Origin: Maribellus luteus
GTDB lineage: Bacteria > Bacteroidota > Bacteroidia > Bacteroidales > Prolixibacteraceae
Assembly: GCF_003576475.1 (NCBI RefSeq)
Contig: NZ_QWGR01000003.1
Location: 558,001-622,000 of the forward strand
Direction: 5' to 3'
Length of the DNA: 64,000 nt
Part shown: positions 55,239 to 63,116 of the stretch, piece after piece
Numbering within the stretch: position 1 is the first letter of the stretch
How the letters are laid out: each line of letters starts with the position of its first letter
Made by a program: the position numbers and the translations under genes
Notes under the pieces: generated by a model
The model's database searches: none
What the model was told of the DNA's origin: nothing
Seen by the model: only the letters and a program-made list of their open reading frames with translations

Positions 55239-55640
55239 TCAGGAAGCCTCGGCAACCAGCATCAGTGCTTCCTGGCGTAAAATGCCGGGTAACTCCAACT
55301 GGCGGCGTTCGATGCTTATCAGCCACATTTTAATTTCATCGTTTTTAAGGGTGTACAGAACATCGCGGAATTCGTCAATCTGCGCATCGCTGTAAGCATT
55401 GGCGGCAATGCCCTGGAAACGGTCCAGCTCCTCATCTTCGAAATACACAATCTTTTCCGGGTTTTGCAGCATTTCTTCCACTTCGCAAACCTCGTGGGCT
55501 CCGCAACAATCGGTCGGGATGTTTACGCTTTCTTCCTCCGGAGCCTCTTCTTTGTTTTTTCCTGAAAACTTATTGCTGAGCCAGGTAACAAGGGCAACCA
55601 AAACCCCCAGTGCCAGTAGAATTCCGAGTATAATTTTCAT
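55239..55640 (-). CDS. Hypothetical N-terminally anchored protein with Cys cluster
   Basis: A 133-residue protein. Residues 2-20 form a membrane anchor, followed by a charged linker (GKNKEEAPEEE) and then PTDCCGAHEVCE, with three Cys and one His within ten residues, a possible metal or disulfide site. The rest is helical with many acidic residues. It is convergent with the S4 gene. I do not recognise a defined domain. Confidence 0.6.
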   Translation of the reverse strand: MKIILGILLALGVLVALVTWLSNKFSGKNKEEAPEEESVNIPTDCCGAHEVCEVEEMLQNPEKIVYFEDEELDRFQGIAANAYSDAQIDEFRDVLYTLKNDEIKMWLISIERRQLELPGILRQEALMLVAEAS

Positions 55641-55756
55641 GACAATCCTTCAAATTTTTGTACTTGAACAACAATTCAAAAACAGATTTGATTAAAGTCT
55701 TTGATTTTTGAGACCACAAATGTAATTGAATTTTTATGGACAAATACTACGGGAGG

Positions 55757-56142
55757 CTATTTCGCTGATAAATCACTTTTACTTTTATTCTTGTTTTTGT
55801 AGTTTGTACCTGCCTGAGAATGTCGAGAAATAATCATTCTCATGGTGTTTTTATAAAACGAACTTAGGGGCTTTGCCCCAAACCCCACATCATTTTTTGG
55901 CTTGAACCAAAAAACGAAGCAAAAAAGTTCAAGGCTGCGCCCGCTTCGCACGAAAAATTGGCGTTCGAACGGCTAAATCGTCCAAACTCGCTCGTCCCTC
56001 GCTCAAACAAGAACGATTTTTAACGCCGTCCTTACTGATTTTTCGGCTCACCGGCCGAGGCCGTGTGCATAGCAACCTTAGCTTAACATCGATAAAGAAT
56101 CACCTATTACCCGATACTTTTTGAAATCTATTTCGCTGATAA
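55757..56142. repeat. Structured intergenic repeat between 15-bp direct repeats
   Basis: Direct copies of ctatttcgctgataa (55757-55771 and 56128-56142) bracket about 355 bases full of inverted repeats: gggg/cccc (55867-55879), cttgaac/gttcaag (55901-55907 and 55927-55933), palindrome cgttcgaacg (55962-55971), and nested ggcgtt/aacgcc (55960-55965 and 56022-56027) around aaatcgt/acgattt (55975-55981 and 56013-56019). Part of it resembles an intergenic repeat I recall from other Bacteroidota. No transposase is encoded. Confidence 0.6.
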
Positions 56143-56196
56143 TGTTCTTGTTTTATTTACAAGCACTAAATTATTCCGCCTCAAGTACCCAAAGAA

Positions 56197-56227
56197 AAAG
56201 GCCGCCGGATACTAACCGACAGCCTTT
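56197..56227 (-). terminator. Terminator of mscS-type gene
   Basis: Arms aaaggc (56197-56202) and gccttt (56222-56227) have further inner pairing (gccgg with ccgac), and on the - strand they are followed by TTCTTT. It lies 22 bases after the stop. Confidence 0.75.
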
Positions 56228-56248
56228 CACTGCTCATCTAAACGAGGT

Positions 56249-57073
56249 CTATTTCTGAATATGTACATCCATTTGCGGGAAAGGGATATTGATTCCTTCT
56301 TCAGCGAAGGCTTTGTAAACTTTTTCGTTCATGTCAAAGAAAATTCCCCAGTAATTGGCAGCGTCGGCCCAAACACGCACCACCAGGTTTACCGAACTGT
56401 CAGCCAATTCGCTTACGGCAATAAACGGCTCCGCCGGATCATTGATAATACGGCTGTCGTTTTTTATCAGCTTCAGCAACACTTCTTTGGCTTTGTCAAC
56501 ATTGTCGCCATAGGCTATCCCAAAAACAAAATCAACACGTCTTTTGGGTTCGGCCGAATAGTTCACCATCGAGCCAGTTGAAAGACCACCATTCGGGATA
56601 ATAATCGTTTTATTATCAGGCGTTTTAAGAATAGTGTTGAAGATCTGAATCTCGCTCACAGTTCCTGCATGTCCCTGCGCATCAATGTAGTCTCCCACTT
56701 TAAATGGTTTAAATGCCAGGATCATCACACCGCCGGCAAAATTCTGCAGTGTGCCCGAAAGTGCCATACCCACCGCCAAACCGGCTGCACCTAAAATGGC
56801 AATGAAAGAAGTCATCTGCACCCCCATCATACCAATCACACTCACCCACAACATAATTTTTAAACCAATTCCGATCATGCTGTTGAGGAATCCGCGCAAC
56901 GACGGATCGACGTTTCTTTTTTCAAACCGCTTTCTCAAAGCACTTCGAATGATCGAGATCACCCACATACCCACAATCAGGGTTATGATGGCTCCGATCA
57001 ATTTCGGACCATACACCACTATCAGATCATAAATCTGTTTCGAAATGCTTTCCAGGTTCTCCATATTTTCCAT
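56249..57073 (-). CDS. Small-conductance mechanosensitive channel, MscS type
   Basis: A 274-residue protein with three membrane helices (about 20-40, 65-85 and 90-120). The third is the pore helix with the Gly/Ala pattern AAGLAVGMALSGTLQNFAGG. The beta domain follows (PFKVGDYIDAQGHAGTVSEI and TIIIPNGGLSTG), and then the alpha/beta C-terminal domain ends at FPQMDVHIQ. It opens on hypo-osmotic shock in the inner membrane. Either ATG at 57073 or the in-frame ATG three codons later (57064) may be used. Confidence 0.93.
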   Translation of the reverse strand: MENMENLESISKQIYDLIVVYGPKLIGAIITLIVGMWVISIIRSALRKRFEKRNVDPSLRGFLNSMIGIGLKIMLWVSVIGMMGVQMTSFIAILGAAGLAVGMALSGTLQNFAGGVMILAFKPFKVGDYIDAQGHAGTVSEIQIFNTILKTPDNKTIIIPNGGLSTGSMVNYSAEPKRRVDFVFGIAYGDNVDKAKEVLLKLIKNDSRIINDPAEPFIAVSELADSSVNLVVRVWADAANYWGIFFDMNEKVYKAFAEEGINIPFPQMDVHIQK

Positions 57074-57138
57074 AAAATGTATTTTACTGTTTTTTACTAA
57101 CTCAAACTACAAATTCTTTTAGAGAAAGTTCATAAAAA

Positions 57139-57165
57139 AAGGGATCCAATTTCTTGAGATCCCTT
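57139..57165 (-). terminator. Terminator of the ACP-like gene
   Basis: Perfect 8-bp arms aagggatc (57139-57146) and gatccctt (57158-57165), followed by TTTTT on the - strand, 20 bases after the stop. Confidence 0.85.
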
Positions 57166-57184
57166 CTATTCACATAAATTTAAA

Positions 57185-57451
57185 CTAGTTACTCAGATAA
57201 ATTAACTCCCCTCGCAAATAATGCAGAGTGTCGTTTACGCTTCCAAATTTGCTTATTTCCTCATCCTTTACCGATATATTAAATACACGTTCCAGGTAAT
57301 AAGTAAAAATGGTCCAGTCAACTTTGTCAAACTTCAGATCACCGATAAATGTAGCGGTCAGGCAGATGTTTTCTTTTGTAACACCTGTTTTCCGCAAAAC
57401 CCTGTAGAGGTTTCTTCTTATCGATTTCTCTGCCGGAACATCTGTCTTCAT
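57185..57451 (-). CDS. Acyl-carrier-protein-like protein lacking the phosphopantetheine Ser
   Basis: An 88-residue protein whose C-terminal 55 residues follow the acyl carrier pattern: FIGDLKFDKVDWTIFTYYLE, then FNISVKDEEISKFGSVNDTL, matching ACP helices II-III and the DEE-x-x-K-x-x-TVGD turn. In true ACPs the loop reads DSL; here it reads D42-K43-V44, so the Ser that carries 4'-phosphopantetheine is replaced by Lys. The N-terminus is basic. It is monocistronic with a strong terminator. It is probably a regulatory or structural ACP mimic; the exact role is unknown. Confidence 0.6.
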   Translation of the reverse strand: MKTDVPAEKSIRRNLYRVLRKTGVTKENICLTATFIGDLKFDKVDWTIFTYYLERVFNISVKDEEISKFGSVNDTLHYLRGELIYLSN

Positions 57452-57585
57452 ATTGCTTTTTTAAAATTCGAACAAATGAATTTTCGGGTCAAAATTATAA
57501 ATAATCCATCAGTTCTCTATACTTTTTGCAAAATAAATTTATCGTTGGGTATAAAAGAGAAGTATATTCCGAAAAACTTTCTTTG

Positions 57586-58122
57586 TTACTGGGAATCAGA
57601 AGCCAAGCGACTGTATATTTTTAAGTTCAAATACCTCTTCCCATGCAGCTCCCCGGCACGCTCGATCCCCTCCAATGTGAAGTTGAGTTTCCGCGGAATG
57701 GCTTCGCTTTTCAAGTTGCCTTCAGCCACCTTAATTTGCACCCTGTTTAACTTTAGTTTCTGAAATGCATACGCAAGCAGTTTCTGCACACAGGCCACAA
57801 TAATTCCCTTCCCTTGCATGGGCTGCGCCAGCCAGTATCCTATTTCGGTCTTTTTGTTAATCCAGTCGGTATCCTTAAACCCAACCAAACCGGCAAACTC
57901 CTCGTTGTACCAGATACTGAACATCTCGTCGCGCACATTTTCAGGCGAACTGATGCTTTCGATAAATAACTCAGTGTCTCTTACTTTTTGGGTAAAATTC
58001 ACAAAAGGCAACCACTCTTTCAGGTATTCACGGTCGCGGTCGATGGTTTGAAAAATAACAGGGGCCATGGACGTTTTTGCCTTTTCAAGCCTGATTTTGT
58101 CGTTAATTCGAATGTGTTCCAT
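57586..58122 (-). CDS. GNAT acetyltransferase, RimJ/RimL type
   Basis: A 178-residue protein. The GNAT core shows IWYNEEFAGLVGFKD, the strand TEIGYWLAQPMQGKGI (acetyl-CoA pyrophosphate loop Q-x-G-K-G) and LNRVQIKVAEGNLKSEAIPRKL with FTLEGIERAGE, the typical RimJ/RimL C-terminal end. It acetylates a protein N-terminus or a small amine in the cytosol. The gene overlaps the end of the upstream exported protein gene by 20 bases. Confidence 0.88.
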   Translation of the reverse strand: MEHIRINDKIRLEKAKTSMAPVIFQTIDRDREYLKEWLPFVNFTQKVRDTELFIESISSPENVRDEMFSIWYNEEFAGLVGFKDTDWINKKTEIGYWLAQPMQGKGIIVACVQKLLAYAFQKLKLNRVQIKVAEGNLKSEAIPRKLNFTLEGIERAGELHGKRYLNLKIYSRLASDSQ

Positions 58123-59032
58123 TGGCTAATTCGCGTAAATCAAGTAAAAAAACCTGCTGTTTGAACGACTTTGTTTCCTCGCACGAAATCAGCACCGTAT
58201 CCTTGTTCAAAAAGCTGACTCCTTCGGCCTGGGCACTGTCGAGATTCTTCAGGTAAATGCATTGGCTGTTTCCCTGCAAAAAAGCGGTGCCCTCAAAATC
58301 AGTAAACAGCCACAAATAAATTTTCCAGTTTTCGTATTGCAACAAAGCCAGTGTTTTTCCGCCGGGGCTAAAATCGGCACCCGTTACCAAACCGCGTACA
58401 TTAAACGAATCACCGGCCTTCAGTTTGTATTTTCCACTCTTAACCGGTAGCTGGTAATGCTCTGTAATCCGGTCTTTCCAGTTTTTACTGAAGAGCTGCA
58501 ACTTTCCATCGTAAAAAGCCATGGCTTCGCAATCGTAAGGAGTTCCGTTTACCGGCGAAGCAAACGATTGCTGGCTTTCGTATTCAAAGGCAATCAGTTC
58601 CGCTTTTACTTTTTGATGTCTATCGCTTTGAATGTCGCCTTTCCTAATCTTGTATACCCGCAGGTTTTGCCTGTCTCCCCGGTTGTTCCCAAAATCTCCG
58701 ACATAAATGTGTTCTTCATCCTGTGTGACCGATTCCCAGTCATCGTTCCTGGCATTCTCTATTTCAACTTCCATTACCAGGCTACCGCTTTTATCACAGG
58801 CATACAAAACGTTTTTGCCGCCGCTGTCGTTAAATCCCCAAAACAAATCACGGTACACCAACAAGCCGGACATTTCCATCAGAGTTCCGGGCAGTTCAGG
58901 AATAAACGGCTGAACCTTTGCAGTAGCCGTAACAAAAGAAATGTCAACCTCGGCGTCCCGGCTTTTCTGCGCAAAGCCATCATTCGAAAAAATCAGGAAC
59001 AAGATCAACAAATGCAAGAGTATTCTGGTCAT
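58103..59032 (-). CDS. Exported beta-propeller-like protein
   Basis: A 309-residue protein with a signal peptide ending GFAQ. The mature chain has blade-like repeats: MEMSGLLVYRDLFWGFNDSGG, WESVTQDEEHIYVGDFGNNRG, CEAMAFYDGKLQLFSKNW, VTGADFSPGGKTLALLQY and AEGVSFLNKDTVLISCEE. This resembles esterase-like or SMP-30-like propellers in pattern, but no catalytic residues are certain. Location should be periplasmic. It is divergent from the cyclophilin operon, with 58 bases between starts. Confidence 0.65.
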   Translation of the reverse strand: MTRILLHLLILFLIFSNDGFAQKSRDAEVDISFVTATAKVQPFIPELPGTLMEMSGLLVYRDLFWGFNDSGGKNVLYACDKSGSLVMEVEIENARNDDWESVTQDEEHIYVGDFGNNRGDRQNLRVYKIRKGDIQSDRHQKVKAELIAFEYESQQSFASPVNGTPYDCEAMAFYDGKLQLFSKNWKDRITEHYQLPVKSGKYKLKAGDSFNVRGLVTGADFSPGGKTLALLQYENWKIYLWLFTDFEGTAFLQGNSQCIYLKNLDSAQAEGVSFLNKDTVLISCEETKSFKQQVFLLDLRELANGTHSN

Positions 59033-59090
59033 CTTTATATCTTTACAGGAATTTTAAGAAGTGGGTCAAGTTAAACAAATTATCATTCAG

Positions 59091-59912
59091 ATGAAGAAGT
59101 TCGCAGTTTTAGTGTTCATTTTGCTCGCCGGTCTGGGCATTTCGTGCAGCCATGCCAACAAGGCATCAAAAGAAACACGGGTATTGATTAAAACTGATTT
59201 TGGCAATATCACGGTTAAGCTGTACGACGAAACGCCCGAACACAAAAAAAACTTTCTGAAACTGGCCGAAGAAGGGTATTACAATGGTCTTCTCTTTCAC
59301 CGGGTGATGCAAAACTTTATGATTCAGGGAGGTGACCCTGATTCGAAGAATGCTGCTCCGGGCGCCCGTCTTGGCGCCGGAAACCCGGGTTATACTATTC
59401 CGGCCGAATTTGTACCCAGGTACTTTCACAAAAAAGGAGCTTTGGCCGCGGCCCGTACCGGAGGTCCATCCAACCCCGAGAAACGCTCCAGCGGATCGCA
59501 GTTTTACATTGTTCAGGGGGAAGTTTTTACTCCCGGCAAACTGGATACAATGGAAATGATGATGAACAGCCGGGCAAAAAACCAATTTTTTCAGGACCAG
59601 TTCAAGGCATCCAGCGAACAGCTTGATCAATTCCGGAAAAACAACGACCAGGCAGGCTTTAATGTTTGTGTGGCAGAAATTCGTGCCAAGGCGGATAGTT
59701 TATGGGTTACCCACGATAAGCAAGCGTTTACACCCGAACAACGCGAAGCCTACACCACCATCGGCGGCTATCCTTCGCTCGACGGAGAATACACCGTATT
59801 TGGAGAAGTTGTGGACGGGCTGGACGTGCTGGATAAAATTGCCGCTGTAGAAACCGACCCGAACAACCGGCCCAAATCAGATATAAAAATGGAAGTAGAG
59901 GTAGTAAAATAA
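59091..59912 (+). CDS. Cyclophilin-type peptidyl-prolyl isomerase lipoprotein
   Basis: The start is taken at ATG 59091 (MKKFAVLVF); an upstream GTG at 59061 is weaker. The signal ends GISC, a lipobox. The cyclophilin core has FHRVMQNFMIQGGDP, keeping the catalytic Arg, Phe, Met and Gln, then SSGSQFYIVQGE. A helical insert of about 70 residues is followed by YTTIGGYPSLDGEYTVFGEV. It speeds proline isomerisation of exported proteins in the periplasm. It is the first of three tandem cyclophilins, and the most canonical. Confidence 0.9.
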   Translation: MKKFAVLVFILLAGLGISCSHANKASKETRVLIKTDFGNITVKLYDETPEHKKNFLKLAEEGYYNGLLFHRVMQNFMIQGGDPDSKNAAPGARLGAGNPGYTIPAEFVPRYFHKKGALAAARTGGPSNPEKRSSGSQFYIVQGEVFTPGKLDTMEMMMNSRAKNQFFQDQFKASSEQLDQFRKNNDQAGFNVCVAEIRAKADSLWVTHDKQAFTPEQREAYTTIGGYPSLDGEYTVFGEVVDGLDVLDKIAAVETDPNNRPKSDIKMEVEVVK

Positions 59913-59915
59913 GGT

Positions 59916-60728
59916 ATGATCAGGTTTAGTTTAATTCTTTTATTCGTTAGTCTTTTAAGTTCTTTTTCACAGGCGCAGTCAACCGTAGTGGAGATTTCCA
60001 CCAATGTGGGTTCTATGAAATTCAGGTTGTATGACGACACGCCCAAACACAAGAATGCATTTATTGAGTTGGCCCGACAAGGTTATTACAACGAGACACT
60101 CTTTTACCGTGTCATCCAGGATTTTCTGATCCAGGGAGGTTCCAAGAGTTCGAGAAACGCTCCTCCCGGGAAAAGAATCGGATACGGCGATCCCGACAAA
60201 ACTGTGGACGATGAAATTCTGTCCAAATACTTTCACAAAAAAGGCGCGCTTTGTGCCCCGCGCCAACCCGACGAGGTAAACCCCTTTAAACAATCCGACA
60301 TCTCTCAATTTTTTATTGTAAAGGGAAGTGTGATCACCGAAGGAGCGCTTGACACCATGGAACTGGCGGTAAACCGTCCCATCCGAAACAAAATCATCCA
60401 AAAATACATGACACCCGAAGTGCGGGAAGAACTCAAACAGCTAAAAGAAGAGAAAAAAGTGAGCGAATTCCGTGAACTCGCTGATCAGGTAAAAGCCCAG
60501 ATTGAAACGGAATACGCCCTCGACCCGGATGTTTTGACTTTTTCAGAAGCTCAACGCAAGGCATACACCACCGTTGGCGGCTACCCCGAACTGGATGGAA
60601 AATACACGATTTTTGGAGAGTGCATCGCAGGATTTGATGTGATCGATAAGATTGCCGCGTTGAAAACCGACAGCAATAACCGACCGTACACCGATGTTGT
60701 TATTAAAGTAAATATTCTGGATGAATAA
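59916..60728 (+). CDS. Cyclophilin-type peptidyl-prolyl isomerase, secreted
   Basis: A 270-residue protein with a cleavable signal (FSQAQ). The active-site segment is FYRVIQDFLIQGGSK: Arg, Phe and Gln are kept, but His becomes Tyr and Met becomes Leu compared with the first copy. It has a similar helical insert (about 145-210, rich in Lys and Glu) before YTTVGGYPELDGKYTIFGEC. It follows the first cyclophilin gene by 3 bases and overlaps the third by 8 bases. It is probably a periplasmic foldase with altered activity. Confidence 0.88.
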   Translation: MIRFSLILLFVSLLSSFSQAQSTVVEISTNVGSMKFRLYDDTPKHKNAFIELARQGYYNETLFYRVIQDFLIQGGSKSSRNAPPGKRIGYGDPDKTVDDEILSKYFHKKGALCAPRQPDEVNPFKQSDISQFFIVKGSVITEGALDTMELAVNRPIRNKIIQKYMTPEVREELKQLKEEKKVSEFRELADQVKAQIETEYALDPDVLTFSEAQRKAYTTVGGYPELDGKYTIFGECIAGFDVIDKIAALKTDSNNRPYTDVVIKVNILDE

Positions 60729-62052
60729 AACAGTTGCCCTATTTATTTTAGCCATTTTCCTGGCTGCCTGCGGAGGAAAAGAAAAGAAAACGCAGGAAGT
60801 TGCCCAGCAAAAAGCCTCCCCGCAAACCGAAGCTCAGCAGGACAACAATGAATGGGAGACAATCCATGCTTCGATAGCCACCATTGAATCGTTTGACGGA
60901 ACACGGATACTGGAAACCGGGCAGGGCTTTTTTGTCGGCGAAAACCTGCTGGCAACCAAGTATTCGCTGGTAAGCCAGGCAAGCAACGTAAAAGTGAAAC
61001 CTTTTGACGAGGACAAAACATACACGGCTGATAAATTTGTGGCTTTCGACCGTATCAACGATCTGATCATCCTCCAGGTGGACGGCATCAAACGCAGCCC
61101 CATCGAGCTTTTTGAAGGAAGCCTTCCCAACTTTACAAAGTCGATGTACGTGGCACCCAAAACAGGCAAAACCATTCAGCTTTTTTCAGGAAAAGTACTG
61201 AACCTGGCGAATGTAAAAGGAAGCAAGCTTTACCGACTCTCCAATGTGATCCGAAAATCACAGTTTGGCACTCCTATTTTTATCGACAGCAAAAAAGCCA
61301 TTGGGGTGGCCTATTCTGCAACGGTAGATTTTGAACAGCAGAGTTTCGCCATTCCTACCATGTTTATCTCCGAGATGTTGAAAAAGCAAAAAGCACAACC
61401 CAAATCGCTGGCGGCACTGAGCGTAAGTACCAATGCTGAAACAGCCGCAGAAAATGCCAAAATAAAGGGAATTGTGCTTGAAACTGATGCCGGAAACATT
61501 ACGATTCAACTGTTCAACGAAACTCCTGAATACCGCGACAACTTTATCCGGCTGGCCAAAGAACACTATTTCGACAGTTTACTGATTCACCGGGTCATCT
61601 CCAACTTCGGGATACAAAGCGGCGCCGCCGACACACGCTATGCACAACCCGGCGAAAGTGTGGGCTGGAAAGGACCAGGCTATACAATTCCGGCGCACAT
61701 CGTTCCCGGATTGTTCCACAAACGGGGCATGATCGGGTCGCCGCGAAAGCCGGACACACAAAACCAACGCCGCCGTTCCGACGGATCACAGTTTTACATC
61801 GTTTCCGGAAGAAAATATTTCGACAATGAATTGGACGAGCTTGAAAAGCAAAATAACTATCAATTCTCGGCAGAGCAACGCCAGGTGTACAAGACCGTTG
61901 GCGGGGCACCTCATCTCGACGGTTCGTACACCGTTTTCGGGAAAGTCACCGCCGGAATGGATGTGGTGGACAAAATTGCCAAAGTAGAGACCGATCAACG
62001 CTGGCGGCCGGTAAAAGACATTCGGATAAAACAGGTGCGAATATTAAAATAA
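60721..62052 (+). CDS. Cyclophilin fused to a trypsin-like pseudoprotease domain, lipoprotein
   Basis: A 443-residue lipoprotein (lipobox LAAC). Residues about 45-225 follow the HtrA/trypsin fold: GQGFFVGENLLATKYSLV (the position of TNYHV), DRINDLIILQVDG (the Asp segment) and SQFGTPIFI (the position of GNSGGP). The His is replaced by Ser and the Ser by Phe, and only the Asp remains, so it cannot be a protease. Residues about 255-443 are a cyclophilin with LIHRVISNFGIQSGA and SDGSQFYIVSG, with the Met replaced by Gly. It may bind unfolded chains for the isomerases. It overlaps the upstream cyclophilin gene by 8 bases. Confidence 0.82.
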   Translation: MNKTVALFILAIFLAACGGKEKKTQEVAQQKASPQTEAQQDNNEWETIHASIATIESFDGTRILETGQGFFVGENLLATKYSLVSQASNVKVKPFDEDKTYTADKFVAFDRINDLIILQVDGIKRSPIELFEGSLPNFTKSMYVAPKTGKTIQLFSGKVLNLANVKGSKLYRLSNVIRKSQFGTPIFIDSKKAIGVAYSATVDFEQQSFAIPTMFISEMLKKQKAQPKSLAALSVSTNAETAAENAKIKGIVLETDAGNITIQLFNETPEYRDNFIRLAKEHYFDSLLIHRVISNFGIQSGAADTRYAQPGESVGWKGPGYTIPAHIVPGLFHKRGMIGSPRKPDTQNQRRRSDGSQFYIVSGRKYFDNELDELEKQNNYQFSAEQRQVYKTVGGAPHLDGSYTVFGKVTAGMDVVDKIAKVETDQRWRPVKDIRIKQVRILK

Positions 62053-62667
62053 CTCGGCCATTTCCATCCCGTCCTCCAGCCAAAGGACTTTTAACCCGGT
62101 CTCTTGTGCCGCAGCTATGTTCTTTTCCAGGTCATCAACAAACAATGTCTCTGCCGGATTGACTTTCGCCAGCTCTATCACTTTCCCAAAGGACGCCGGA
62201 TCCGGCTTACGCTTTCCAATCTCGTGCGAGTAAAAATCCTTTTCAAACAACGAGGGAAATGCAAATCCGTATTTCTTTTCAAAATCGGCATGCATATGCG
62301 AAATATGAATAGCATTGGTATTACTAAAAAGAAAAACCCTGTATTTCTTCCGAAGTTCCTTTAGCGCGTCGACACGCTTACGGGGCACGTCACCAAGCAT
62401 CGCACACCAGGCCTTGTCGATCTGTTGATCGGATGTATCCGGGATGTTCAGAATCTCCCGAACCTTTTCCCTGAACCCCTCGGGAGATATCTCCCCTGTT
62501 TCCAACTGATAAAACGACGGATCGGCATACGCCTGCTGCCGGCTAAGGACATTCCGGTTTAAGCCCAGCTCATGGAATGCCCGGATGGACGCATCAAAAT
62601 CAAGGTTTAGTAATACTTTTCCCAGGTCAAAGATTATGTTTCGGATATTCGAGAGGTCTGTTTTCAT
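62044..62667 (-). CDS. HAD-IA hydrolase, YihX-like
   Basis: A 207-residue protein. Motif I is IIFDLGKVLLNLD, with Asp14 as nucleophile and Gly16 in place of the usual second Asp, as in YihX-type HADs. Other marks are FLFSNTNAIH (motif II), GKRKPDPASF (motif III Lys) and LFVDDLEKNI (motif IV). A helical cap lies between motifs I and II. It is likely a sugar-phosphate phosphatase in the cytosol. The 3' end overlaps the converging cyclophilin gene by 9 bases. Confidence 0.87.
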   Translation of the reverse strand: MKTDLSNIRNIIFDLGKVLLNLDFDASIRAFHELGLNRNVLSRQQAYADPSFYQLETGEISPEGFREKVREILNIPDTSDQQIDKAWCAMLGDVPRKRVDALKELRKKYRVFLFSNTNAIHISHMHADFEKKYGFAFPSLFEKDFYSHEIGKRKPDPASFGKVIELAKVNPAETLFVDDLEKNIAAAQETGLKVLWLEDGMEMAELF

Positions 62668-62930
62668 TTTTTTGTCAAATTAATAGACAAACGAAGATAG
62701 GCATACGAAAGTATTTTTTAACAACACGATCAGACTTTTAAACATTTTACGCTAAGGAAAACGCCCGTTTCTTTTTCCAGACTGCCTATAAATAAGTTAA
62801 AATCAACTCATTTACATAATTTTCCTGATTAAAAATTTGGAAATCTCGCCGCAGAGTCTTTATTTTACCAGCACAAACCCTTATTTTTTATCTTTTTGTT
62901 TTTTATTATGGGCAGCTTTTTGGACAAGAG

Positions 62931-63063
62931 TTGCCCCCTTTTTGTATATATGCGAAAGAGTTTGCATAAAGGAAATTACAAAGCGACTACTTATTGAGAG
63001 AACCATAAAGATCTGAGCAGCGTTGGATAAACACTGATTCAGCCGCCTGAGAGGGCATTTTTT
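62931..63063 (+). ncRNA. Candidate small structured RNA
   Basis: The ends tgccc (62932-62936) and gggca (63053-63057) can pair and are followed by six T residues. Inside, tatgcgaa (62949-62956) and tttgcata (62961-62968) form a hairpin with an agag loop and one G-U pair. A second T-tailed hairpin follows at 63094-63114. No + strand gene explains these transcript ends. The sequence does not contain the SRP RNA core. A 6S-type RNA is one possibility, but no conserved motif settles it. Confidence 0.3.
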
Positions 63064-63093
63064 ATCGGGAAAATAAAATAAATGAATGTATGA

Positions 63094-63114
63094 AGAGCAG
63101 GTTTATCCTGCTCT
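63094..63114 (+). terminator. Rho-independent terminator, + strand
   Basis: Perfect 8-bp arms agagcagg (63094-63101) and cctgctct (63107-63114) are followed by TTTTATTTAT. The T-run is on the + strand, although the adjacent gene is on the - strand, so an unannotated + strand transcript may end here. It could also serve the - strand gene weakly. Confidence 0.7.
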
Positions 63115-63116
63115 TT

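Larger units (their letters stand above)
55641..56248. other. Long intergenic region containing structured repeat
   Basis: About 600 bases with no supported gene. Most of it is the structured repeat unit at 55757-56142. The right end contains the mscS terminator. Confidence 0.6.
62668..63116. other. AT-rich intergenic region with hairpins
   Basis: About 450 bases without a coding frame, containing the candidate small RNA (62931-63063) and a + strand terminator-like hairpin (63094-63114). Confidence 0.6.

Noticed and set aside
62620-62667. A missing second Asp in motif I of the HAD protein (DLGKV)
   Set aside because: YihX-type HAD enzymes commonly have Gly at this place, so it is a subgroup trait and not evidence of inactivation.
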